Assembly (NCBI GenBank): GCA_029931535.1
Contig: JAQPZY010001688.1
Span: forward strand, 10,052,001 to 10,116,000
Reading direction: 5' to 3'
Source: Margaritifera margaritifera
Taxonomy: Eukaryota > Mollusca > Bivalvia > Unionida > Margaritiferidae
Length of the DNA: 64,000 bases
Shown here: one piece after another, positions 54,542 to 63,796 of the stretch
How the letters are laid out: each line of letters begins with the position of its first letter
Numbering within the stretch: position 1 is the first letter of the stretch
Translations under genes and position numbers: made by a program
The notes under the pieces: model-generated
Told to the model about the DNA's origin: nothing
Seen by the model: only the letters and a program-made list of their open reading frames with translations
The model's database searches: none

Positions 54542-55759
54542 CTATTTGCTGGAGTCCTTCTGGGCCACATGTTGTGCCGCAACTATGGGACCCAGAGAAA
54601 ATATGCCTGCGCTTTGATGTGCTAATGAGCGGAGGTAGAAGGACGAAAAGGTAGTATGGGATCGCCAAAATGCTGCCTTCATGACGTCCTCCAGAGAAGA
54701 GTGATTTAGATAGGCCCATGAGACAGCGACGGCTCGAACCTCATGGGCTTTTAGTTTCATAAAGGAAAGGTCTCTATCAGTAAGGGACTGGTAAGCTCTT
54801 TTAATTGTGGTGACAATCCACCTTGAAATTGTGGAGGCCGAAATATCAACGGAGCCCTTAAGAGGAAGGAAAAGACGTTTCCTGCCCTTTCTTTTCACTT
54901 TTGAAGCATTTAGATAGAAACGCAGTGCCCTAACTGGGCATAAGAGCCTATCTTGATCATCCCCAGCACAGATTCGACTAAGACTGGGGATCTCTATAGG
55001 TGATGGAGCTACCGCAGGTAATTGATTTTTGGCTAAAACTCCAGGCTGACAAAGGAGGGGAACGGATTCAAAATTGCCATTAAAACGGAGACAGCCAGTG
55101 TCCACCGACAATGCATGAATCTCGCTACGTCTTCTCGCAGATGCCAAAGCAAGTAAAAATACCGTCTTGAGTGTGAGATCCTGAAAGGATGCCTCACTCA
55201 ATGGTTCATAGGGGTTTTTTGTTAAGGACCATAAAACACATGATAGATTCCATCTAGGCGTCAGAGAGCGAGTGACAGGTCTCTGTAGCTCAAAATACTT
55301 AATGAGATCGGCAAGGTGTGGATCTGAACCAATCTCCGAGCCCTGAGAGAATTTAAGTGTGTTAGAAATGGCGGCTCTATAGCCCTTGATAGTAGATACT
55401 GAACATCTTTTGTTATCGAAAAGGAACAAAAGGAAATCAGCAATGGCAGTTATAGAGGAACAGCTGGGATCAACACGTTTCCTACTGCACCAATCACAAA
55501 AGATTCTCCACCTGGCATCATAGACCTTGGATGTAGAAGCTCTCCTGGCCTGAATGATGCAACTGGCAACCCGGCCCGAAAACTTGTTCTGGCGGATAGA
55601 TCGCTTGAAATGAACCAAGCGTGAAGGTGGAGAATGTGTGGGCTGTTGTGTAGGAGGGAGCCTCTGTGTTGTGACAGAAGATCCCTCCGGTGAGCAAGAG
55701 ATCTGGGTTGATCTATCAATAGATCTAGAAGATCGTTGAACCACGATCGTTGGGGCCAT
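54542..55759 (-). CDS. DIRS tyrosine recombinase (integrase)
   Basis: Strand-transfer enzyme expected to insert the circular DNA intermediate. From the ATG at 55757-55759 the frame gives about 405 codons, near the usual size for DIRS recombinases. The frame stays open further upstream to 57442, but that part is antifunctional overlap with RT. An N-terminal SAM-like DNA-binding region (SGRVASCIIQARRASTSKVY onward) precedes the catalytic domain. The active-site set is present: Arg in ASARRRSEIH (55130-55132), His and Arg in HEVR (54743-54745 and 54734-54736), Trp in AFWRSHTTF (54665-54667) and Tyr in FYLRSL (54635-54637). It overlaps the RT/RNase H frame by about 310 bp in the -1 frame relative to RT, and lies in the same frame as gag. 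No stop or missing catalytic residue was found, so it may still be competent, unlike gag and RT. The true start is uncertain. Confidence 0.9.
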   Translation of the reverse strand: MAPTIVVQRSSRSIDRSTQISCSPEGSSVTTQRLPPTQQPTHSPPSRLVHFKRSIRQNKFSGRVASCIIQARRASTSKVYDARWRIFCDWCSRKRVDPSCSSITAIADFLLFLFDNKRCSVSTIKGYRAAISNTLKFSQGSEIGSDPHLADLIKYFELQRPVTRSLTPRWNLSCVLWSLTKNPYEPLSEASFQDLTLKTVFLLALASARRRSEIHALSVDTGCLRFNGNFESVPLLCQPGVLAKNQLPAVAPSPIEIPSLSRICAGDDQDRLLCPVRALRFYLNASKVKRKGRKRLFLPLKGSVDISASTISRWIVTTIKRAYQSLTDRDLSFMKLKAHEVRAVAVSWAYLNHSSLEDVMKAAFWRSHTTFSSFYLRSLAHQSAGIFSLGPIVAAQHVAQKDSSK

Positions 55760-57633
55760 AACGGAGCTATGAGAATGATCCGGGCGGTGGAAGTTCTTAC
55801 TTTTTGCAGAACTTGGGGAAGCAATTGGAACGGTGGGAAGGCGTATGCGAACAGACGATCCCACTGGAAGCTGAACGCGTCCACTGCCCACGCTCTCTGG
55901 TCCAGGACTGGGGAGACGTAAAAGGGGAGTCTGTTGTTGAGCCTGGTCGCAAACAAGTCCATGAGGGGCCTTCCCCATAGTGAGAAAAGGGACTCTGTCA
56001 CTTCGCGGTGAAGAGTCCATTCTGTGAGAACTGATTTGCCTGACCTGGACAGACTGTCCGCTAAGATGTTCTTTTTCCCTGGGATGTGGCGAACTCGGAG
56101 GGAGATGTTCTCCGAGGTAGCCCAGCGGAAGAGGTTCCAGACCTCCACGCAAAGAGACGGGGCATGTGTGCCTCCTTGACGTCGGAGATACGCTACGACG
56201 GACGTGTTGTCGGAGGAGACCATGACACATCGACCCCTTACCCTGTCGACGCACCCTTGTAACGCTAGAAAGACAGCCTTCATTTCTAGGTTGTTTATGT
56301 GGAGGGACGACTCGTGTAGGGTCCAAAGGCCCTGAAGAGTTATCCCCTCCGGCTCTAGATGAGCACCCCAACCGGAATCTGACGCGTCGGCGAACAGGTA
56401 GGAGTGGGGATCCGGAGCGTGCATGGGGACCCCAGCTAGGAATCTGTCTCGATTCATCCACCATCGCAGATGATGATGGAAATCTGGTCCTAGAGGAATC
56501 AGAGCTGATAGAGAATCCTTGTGTGGTTTCCACCTTGCGAGTAGGAGAAACTGTAGAGGGCGCATATGGAGCCGTCCTAAGGGAACCAGATCTGCAGCGG
56601 CGTTCAAGGTTCCCAGTAGGGATAGGTAAAGGCGAGCAGACAACACGGTTTTTACTCGCAGTGTCTCTAAGAGTGCCAGGATTCGATCTATACGCTCTCC
56701 GGGAACCCGGACTAAGTTCTGGTTTGTGAGGAAGTTGATTCCTACATAAACGAAGTCTTGGGATGGAATCAGTTCTGACTTCTCGAGGTTGAGTAAAAGA
56801 CCCAATCGAGTTACTGTGGACCAACAACGGAACAGATCCTGATGGAGGGACTGAACCTGAACGTTGTGGATTAACCAGTCGTCGAAGTATTGGAGGATCG
56901 GGGTTCCCCGTACTTGTAGATAAGACGCTATTACTCCCATAACTCGGGTGAAAACTCTGAGTGCGGAAGCTATTCCGAACGGCAGAACCCGGAATTGAAA
57001 AACTTCCTGGTCCAAGCAAAACCGGAGATATTTCCGATGAGGTGGAAAAATCGGAATGTGAAGATATGCATCTTGAAGGTCGATGGAGACCGCCCAATCC
57101 GATGGCCGCATCGCATTTCGGATTGAGGAGGTGGTCTCCATCTTGAAATGTTATTCCAAAAGAAAACGGTTTAAGGGGGAGAGATCGATAATAAGGTGAA
57201 ATTTCCCATTTTTCTTGGTGACCAGGAAGATTCGGGAGTAGAATGCAGGGGACTGATCGTTCAGGACCCTCTCGACTGCCCCTTTTTGTAAAAGGGTATT
57301 TACCTCTTCCCTTAGTTTCACCAGATTGGACTGATGAAAGAATACGGGGGTCCTTGATAGTGGAGGTTGTTCCTGAAACTGAATACGGTAACCCTCGCTT
57401 ACAAGAGAAAGGACCCACCCATCGTCCGTGATACTTGCCCAAGCCTCTGAAAAGAGGCCTAGGCGAGCCCCTACGGGGATGTTTGGGAGAGGAATGGATG
57501 GCAGGAGAGGGTGCGAGTCCCTAGGGCCGTCCCCCCCCTCCTTCCTTGGGAAAGGAAGGTGGGTTGTAGAACTTCTTCCTAGGGGCTGATCGGCGTCTAG
57601 GTCCACGCCTAGGACCTGACTGACGAGGAGGTC
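55450..57633 (-). pseudogene. DIRS reverse transcriptase-RNase H-methyltransferase-like polyprotein, one in-frame stop
   Basis: Open in one frame from 57633 except for a TAA at 57151-57153. Before the stop is the RT N-terminal part, with KGAVERV, a Lys-Lys-Asn-Gly stretch and IIDLSPLNRF. After it, counting from the ATG at 57139-57141, come motif A SIDLQDAYLHI (Asp21), motif B LPFGIASALRVFTRV (53-67) and motif C YFDD (85-88). RNase H follows, with ADASDSGWG (Asp252), NNLEMKAV (Glu286), SSDNTSV (Asp311) and HIPGKKNILADSLSR (Asp362). Residues about 380-480 (DLFATRLNNRLPFYVSP, IAPLWPQRSWF) match the post-RNase H domain of DIRS elements, often called methyltransferase-like. It normally copies the RNA into DNA. 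Catalytic residues look intact, so the stop is the visible lesion. It overlaps the gag end by about 110 bp in the +1 frame relative to gag. Confidence 0.9.
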
Positions 57634-58669
57634 TCACTTGAGGTTGTGCACTATATTGAGGTTGTGCACTATATTGGGGCTGTACCTGCTTAAAGAATTT
57701 AGCAGGTGGCCCCTGAGGTCGATGCACATTAGTACGCTTCCTGGCCGATTGCGATGGGCCAGGTGCAGTTGTGAAGGACCTATGTTGATGGTCCTTCAAA
57801 TCTTGTGAGGCCACAGTGGGAATGAGACCTCCGAAGAGACTCTCAGCTTCCAAAGGAGCAGCCCTTAGAAGGTCTTTACTGTGGCTAAGTAAGACCCTCG
57901 AGGAGTCCAGTGCAACATCACGACGGATGTGTAGGAGTTCCGCTGAAAGGGAAATTGCAATAGCGAGTGAATGCCGAGATGTCTTGGCAACAGCTTCCAG
58001 CACACGCTGTAATGCGGCTGGATTCAGAGAGGCCTCCCTCAGCATACTAAACGACGTAGCTGAGAAGAGGTCCGCATGAGAAGCTATGGTGGTCAGAAGA
58101 CGGACCTTCTGCTCAATGGCTTCGATCGTCTTAATAGGAAGGCGTGCCCAGGTTCCCGTTGTCAAGCCGACTTGAGATGCATCTGCATCCAATTGAGGAG
58201 GTTTAACAGGCCACTTCGGGGAATGTACCCGTTAACTAGAGGCAGAGACCATAGGTCTTAAAGTAGAGGCTGGGACAGCCCACCCTTTGCGCCGTCTAGC
58301 GATGTCCTGGCCTGAGGAGAACCTCTGTGATATTTCCTCAATTGTAGAGGAATGCGGAAGGAGCAGAAGATCTGATTGTGGTTGAGCCCCGGAGATCTTT
58401 TCCAAACTGGAGAGGATCTTCTTGGACTGTGAACCAGACGGTTTCGGGCACAAATCCATAGGTAGTAGGCGGTAAAATTCATTTACCGCCTTATCAAAAG
58501 ACCATATCTCTTCCGCTTCCTCTGGTTGAGGGAAGCTGGGTCTAGTTGCTTCCAGTTCGTACTCGTTGGAATCGACGATGATAGATACAGCATCATCATC
58601 TAGAACACTCCGAGCAGGAGGGTGGCCGGGCGACACAATGTCCTTTGGAGAAGGTAACAGAGGCGCACT
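57521..58669 (-). pseudogene. DIRS gag-like ORF, 5'-truncated, one in-frame stop
   Basis: First ORF of the element, in the position of the nucleic-acid-binding capsid-like protein. A single frame runs from the satellite junction at 58669 to TAG at 57521-57523, broken by TAA at 58232-58234. The N-terminal remnant is acidic and Pro-rich (LDDDAVSIIVDSNEYELEA). The middle is helical and rich in Leu and Ala. The C-terminus is basic (PRRGPRRRSAPRKK), as expected for nucleic-acid binding, and holds a short internal duplication QPQYSA repeated twice (57645-57680). No zinc knuckle is seen. The frame runs into satellite sequence with no element-encoded start codon, so the true N-terminus has been lost. 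An 8-G run (minus strand, complementary to 57531-57538) lies about 10 bp before the stop, inside the overlap with RT. Confidence 0.75.
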
Positions 58670-61600
58670 AGGGTGTACATGTTCTGCTTGATAGCATTTT
58701 ACTTTTGAGATTATTTCAAACAAAATTAGAAAAATTAAATATTAAATTGAATCATACAATAAATCATTACAACTTGGCAAAAACGGCACATTCTGCTGGA
58801 TACAATATTGCTTGATTTGGATCATCTTTACTGGATAGAATCGCAAATTTAACATACAATTCTGTCCAAGATACCCACATTACATTACAGGCGAATAATT
58901 AAAAATAAACTCAACATATAAATATTCTTACAGAAATGATCATAAACTAAAGATAGGAATACTGCTTTCAAAGGATCTATAATTGGTTTGTCATCTATCT
59001 CTTATCTATCTATAATTCCAGCTTACATCGCCTACACTATACTGGTACTTAGAGCTCTTGTTTGATCTTTCACAGTTTCTGATGCTTTTTCTTCGGTTTT
59101 TCTCAGCGAATCTATTACACACTAAACAACGTTATTAAAAGAAGAGAAATCAGATTTTGTACTCTTCTGTTCTGTGTATTAGATGACTGTTTAGAGAAAT
59201 GTATTAGAAAATGCGGAGATATAATACTTACCACCTGTTTTGTGAAGAATATAATGAAAAGGAAGAAAAATAAAAAAATTTATAATATGATACCGATTAA
59301 TATCAATATAAATACCAATATCATGATATAATATCTTGTAATCGAAAACTTATGACAACTTTACTTCTTAGGTGCATCCTCCATAATAATAAAGCTAAAT
59401 TCAATCATAGTAATCAACACGGTATCTATGACTATATCTCTTTCACTCTATTTGTCTATATGTATTATAACAAACTCATTCCCATAGACTAGGATGTCCT
59501 CATATCCTTATCCGTATGCGCGCATCCATGTATTGACGAAGATATGGATTTGGGTATGTATATTAGTCATTCTCAACTTGTTTATGAGGAAAATGTTTGT
59601 GATGTTTTTGAAATAAATCTATATATTTGTAGAGTCTTCATATACTGCTGGATAGCATTTCACTTTTGAATTTATTTCTAACAAAATTAGAAAAATTAAA
59701 TATTAGATTGAATTATACAATTCATCATTATAAGTTAGCAAAAAAGGCATATTCTGCTGGATACAACATTGCTTGATTCGGATCATCTTTACTGGATAGA
59801 ATCGCAAATTTAACATACAATTCTGTGCAACATACCCACATTACATTACAGGGGAATAATTACAAATAAACTCAACATATAAATATTCTTACAGAAATAA
59901 AAATAAACTAAAGATAAGAATACTGCTTTCAAAGAATCTAGCAGTGGTTTGTCATCTATCTCTTATCTATAATTCCAGCTGACATCACCGACACTATACT
60001 TAGAGCTCTTGTTTGTTCTGTCGCAGTTTCTGATGCTTTTTCTTCGGCTTTTCTTTGAAAATCTTTTACACACGAAACAAGGTTATTTAAAGAAGAGAAA
60101 TCAGATTTTGTACTCTTCCGTTCTGTGTCTTAGATGACTGTTTAGAGAAATGTATTAGCAAATGTGGAGATATAATACTTACTTTCTGTTTTGTGAAGGA
60201 TATAATGAAAAGGAAGAAAAATAAAAAAATTAATAATATGATACCGATTAATATCAATATAAATACCAACATCATGATATAACAGCTTGTAATTGAGAAC
60301 TGATGAAAACTTTACTTCTTAGGTGTATCCTACATTATAACAAAACTAAATTCCTTCATAGTAATCAACGCAGTATCTATGGCTATATCTCTTTCACTCG
60401 TTTTGTCTATGTGTATCATAACAAACTCGTTCCCATACACTAGGATGTCCTGATATCTTTATTCGTGTAAGTCCATCCATCTATCGGCGAAAATATGGAT
60501 TTTGGTATTTATTCCTGGTTATTAGTCATTCCCAACTTTTTCTCAGGAAAATGTTTCTGATGTTTTTCAAATCAATCAATATATTTGTACAGGGTGTACA
60601 TGTTCTGCTAGATAGCATTTTACTTTTGAGATTATTTCAAACAAAATTAGAAAAATTAAATATGAAATTGAATTATACAATAAATCATTACAACTTGGCA
60701 ACAACGGCACATTCTGCTGGATACAATATTGCTTGATTTGGATCATCTTTACTGGATAGAATCGCAAATTTAACATACAATTCTGTCCAAGATACCCACA
60801 TAAATACAAAATATTTATATGTTGAGTTTATTTTTAATTATTCACCTGTAATGTATTACAGGTGAATAATTAAAAATAAACTCAACATATAAATATTCTA
60901 ACAAAAATGATCATAAACTAAAGATAGGAATACTGCTTTCAAAGGATCTATAATTGGTTTGTCATCTATCTCTTATCTATCTATAATTCCAGCTTACATC
61001 GCCTACACTATACTGGTACTTAGAGCTCTTGTTTGATCTTTCACAGTGTCTGATGCTTTTTCTTCGGTTTTTCTCAGGGAATCTATTACACACTAAACAA
61101 CGTTATTAAAAGAAGAGAAATCAGATTTTGTACTCTTCTGTTCTGTGTAATAGATGACTGTTTAGAGAAATGTATTAGAAAATGTGGAGATATAATACTT
61201 ACGTTCTGTTTTGTGAAGGATATAATGAAAAGGAAGAAAAATAAAAAATCATACATATGATACTGATTAATATCAGTATCAACAGGAACATCATGATATA
61301 ATGTGTTGTAATCAAAAACTTATGACAACTTTACTTCTTAGGTATATTCTCCATAATAATAAAGCTAAATTCCTTCGTAGTAATGAACACAGTAGCTATG
61401 CCTACATCTCTTTCACTCTATTTGTCTATATGTATTATAACAAACTCGTTCCCATAGACTAGGATGTTCTGATATCTTTATCTGCATGCATGCATCCATG
61501 CATCGACGTAGATATGGATTTTTGGTATTTATTCCTGGTTATTAGTCATTCCCAACTTTTTATCAGGAAAATGTTTCTGATGTTTTTCAAATCAATCAAT

Positions 61601-62306
61601 ATATTTGCAGAGGGTGTTCATGTTCTGCTGGATAGCATTTTACTTTTGAGATTATTTCAAACAAAATTAGAAAAATTAAATATGAAATTGAATTATTCAA
61701 TTAATCATTATAACTTAGCAAAACAGTCATTCTGCTGGATACAACATAATTTTGGAAAACAGTTCAAACAAAACTTGAAAAACAAAAGAAAGAAATAATT
61801 ATCTGATGCTATTGAGATTCCATTCCTTGATTCGGATCATCTTTACTGGATAGAATCGCAAATTTAACATACAATTCAGCAGAATATACCCACATTACAT
61901 TACATGGGAAGAATTAAAAATAACACAACATATAAATATTCTAACAAAATTGAAAATAAACAAAAGATAAGAATACTGCTTTCATGGCCTCCATAAATGG
62001 CTTGTCATCTGTCTCTTATCTATAATTCTAGCTTACATCGCCTACACTATACTTAGGTCTCTTGTTTGTTCTTTCACAGTTTCTGCAGTTTTTTCTTCAG
62101 TTTTTTCTCAGAGATTCTTTTACACACTAAACAAGGTTATTTAAAGAAGAGAAATCAGATTTTGTACTCTTCCGTTCTGTCTCTTAGATGACTGTTTAGA
62201 GAAATATATTAAAAAAGGTGGAGATATAACAGCCTGTTTTGTGAAGGATAAAATGAAAAGGAAGAAAAATAAAAAATCAATAATATGATACTGATTAATA
62301 CAGGTA
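58670..62306 (+). repeat. right-flank satellite monomers (older subfamily)
   Basis: Satellite resumes in the same orientation with AGGGTGTACATGTTCTGCT at 58670. Anchor equivalents are near 59120, 60071, 61091 and 62125, spacings about 951, 1020 and 1034 bp. These copies carry ACTGGTAC (59041, 61013), the likely precursor of the ACCGGTAC marker of the core variant monomers. They also have GAAATGATCATAAACTAAAGATAGG and, at 61747-61829, an extra segment of about 85 bp (TTTTGGAAAACAG to GAGATTCCAT) absent from core monomers. Small ORFs here (60551-60736, 61490-61798) show no family resemblance. Confidence 0.92.
60810..60897. repeat. perfect 43-bp-arm palindrome inside a monomer
   Basis: Left arm 60810-60852 and right arm 60855-60897 are exact reverse complements around a 2-base centre (GT). 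The right arm is ordinary satellite sequence (ATTACAGGTGAATAATTAAA and on). The left arm is its inverted copy, placed where a normal monomer would read CATTACATTACAGG. It adds most of the extra length of this monomer (spacing 1020 bp). Such a foldback is typical of template switching during replication and would extrude a hairpin. Confidence 0.95.
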
Positions 62307-62331
62307 CAGTCCTACCCGTTTATGTCGACAT

Positions 62332-62345
62332 CCTCGGGCCCGAGG
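62332..62345. other. GC-rich perfect palindrome near the transposon left end
   Basis: CCTCGGGCCCGAGG, a 14-bp perfect palindrome immediately inside the left terminal repeat. It is conspicuous in AT-rich DNA and has no counterpart at the right end. Confidence 0.8.
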
Positions 62346-62383
62346 AAATATTGTCGACATAAGCGGATGTCGAGATAAGTGTT

Positions 62384-62399
62384 GGGGGGGGGGGGGGGG
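62384..62399. repeat. G16 homopolymer run
   Basis: Sixteen consecutive G residues inside the transposon. It is likely length-polymorphic or error-prone and has potential for G-rich secondary structure. Confidence 0.9.
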
Positions 62400-62979
62400 A
62401 CATGTCGTCAGTGAGCAGGATTTACACTTTGAGAAAACAAACAATGGAAATTTTTAGTACATGATGACAAAACCAGCATGAAATACACGTCTATATTGAC
62501 AAATTACATTTTGGTTACCTTTGTGTAATAAAATCCACAATGCGTTAAGTGCATGTATATGAAAGATCCATGAATCCGTGTACGGGTCTCATGTTAGAAA
62601 ATGTATGCATCGGTCCCATCCTGATAGGAAACACATGAATAAAACATGGTTGTCCTCATTTGATCCAACACGCCTACACAATTCACTACGACAATCATTG
62701 TCGCCAGTAGCACATGGCTTCATAGTTGTTATTTACATGCTACAAAGTACATGTACTTAAATTGGCCTAGATTTTGGTCAGCCTGAAACAATGTTCCCAT
62801 CTTACTGAGGCTACCAAGGGGATGGGGCTATTCACAGGGAAATGAAAACATGTATTTATTTATGGAAGTCATTGTATAAAGTACATAAAATTGAACAAGA
62901 GATATGCGGCTGATATGATTAATTTACCTTCAATGTAGCCTTTCTTTATAGACTCAGCAAGCAGTTTTCATCCATCTAG

Positions 62980-62997
62980 ACCAACAAGTTGTTCTCC

Positions 62998-63028
<31 letters not shown>

Positions 63029-63090
63029 CTGGTCCGCCACCAGTAAAAAAAAAAATAAAAAAAAAATAAGGTGGAGAACAACTTGTTGGT
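62980..63090. repeat. long hairpin with poly-T/poly-A stem inside the transposon
   Basis: Left arm 62980-63033 (ACCAACAAGTTGTTCTCC, a T-run of about 27, ACTGGT) and right arm 63039-63090 (ACCAGT, an A-rich run with one T, then GGAGAACAACTTGTTGGT) flank a 5-base loop CCGCC. The arms outside the homopolymer match with almost no differences. It could be a nested foldback insertion or an inverted duplication. Confidence 0.9.
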
Positions 63091-63447
63091 TTATCATCCA
63101 TCCTGACAGGGTGTTATGTTTAAGTGAAAAGCTTTCACAGACATCTTTGCGAGCTGACCTACCTTCGACTTCCTAAACAGCCAGTTATTTCGTTTCCAGA
63201 GACTGTAAATTTAATCTGCGTTTAACGCTGCCGTTGGTAGCCATCGTAAACATAAATAAAGTTTCATTGCTTTTATTCAAGTTTGGTGATGATTTTTTTT
63301 TAAAATGAAGAGTGGATTGTTTTTATTGAACATTGTAACCGGCTTGCTTTGATGAAGGGTACATGTGTTATTTAAGTCGCCGCGTGAGGCCAACTTTATA
63401 GGACCAAACAAAAGCCTGTTTTTTATTCCACCGAGACATTAATGACT

Positions 63448-63604
63448 GGCGGCAATATCAACTAATTTTTGAACAAAGTACAGGTCGGAACTGGCCGCTT
63501 GTCGACATAAATGATAAGGCGGCAAAATTAAAGCTTGGGGGCAAGATCAATTAATTGTTGAACAAAGTATGGGTCGGAACTGGCAGCTTGTCGACATAAA
63601 TGAT
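63448..63604. repeat. 68-bp direct duplication inside the transposon
   Basis: 63448-63515 and 63537-63604 are imperfect direct repeats containing GGTCGGAACTGG and GTCGACATAAATGAT, offset 89 bp. Each copy carries one of the iterated subterminal motifs. Confidence 0.85.
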
Positions 63605-63796
63605 TAGAAAACAAAGGATTTGTTCAAGCTGGGACCAAGGGCTTCTGTCAACATGTACGTTTATTTTTTATCTCGACGTCGACATAAGCATGACAAATTT
63701 GGTAGTAATAGAAGACCAAGGGACCGGGACTTTGCTTTTTTGTCGACATAGGCGGCTTGTCGACATAAGTGATGTTGATATAAGTGGGTAGGACTG

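Larger units (their letters stand above)
54090..58669 (-). mobile_element. DIRS-like tyrosine-recombinase retrotransposon, 5'-truncated
   Basis: Coding on the minus strand in the order gag-like, RT/RNase H, tyrosine recombinase, internal complementary region, 3' inverted terminal repeat. This order, a tyrosine recombinase in place of a DDE integrase, and an inverted-repeat end with an internal complementary copy are defining traits of the DIRS group. Base composition is clearly more GC-rich than the surroundings. The high-coordinate (5') end stops inside coding sequence at 58669 and satellite starts at 58670, so the 5' terminal repeat and the start of gag are absent. Two in-frame stops (57151-57153 and 58232-58234) make the copy non-autonomous as it stands. 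Confidence 0.9.
62307..63796. mobile_element. non-autonomous TA-target DNA transposon (Tc1/mariner-pogo type), 1,490 bp
   Basis: Ends are CAGTCCTACCC and its complement GGGTAGGACTG, with imperfect inverted similarity continuing to about 26 bp (roughly four mismatches). It is flanked by a TA duplication (62305-62306 and 63797-63798), and joining the flanks rebuilds the normal monomer sequence around CAGTATCAATAGG. Subterminal copies of a GTCGACATAA-like motif occur near 62323, 62352, 63500, 63589, 63674, 63740 and 63757, in the manner of transposase-binding repeats. No transposase frame is present (the longest frames are about 60 codons), so it depends on a relative in trans. TA target plus CAG terminus suggests pogo/Tigger-type elements within Tc1/mariner; the family label is inference. 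Confidence 0.85.

Noticed and set aside
55736..57431. Plus-strand frames opposite the DIRS element (for example 55736-55921, 56523-56729, 57243-57431, 57816-58079)
   Set aside because: Antisense shadows of real minus-strand coding sequence, with no motifs.
55760..57442. N-terminal two-thirds of the 966-codon minus-strand frame as part of the recombinase protein
   Set aside because: It overlaps the RT/RNase H frame antiparallel to its codon usage, is rich in Ser, Pro and Arg as out-of-frame translations of GC-rich genes are, and lacks any domain. Only the part from about 55759 is recombinase-like.
58658..58723. Gag start at the minus-strand frame beginning MFEIISKVKCY (58723)
   Set aside because: Those first codons are satellite sequence, identical to the monomer by-product ORF. 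The element begins at 58669, so the apparent start is a fortuitous fusion across the junction.
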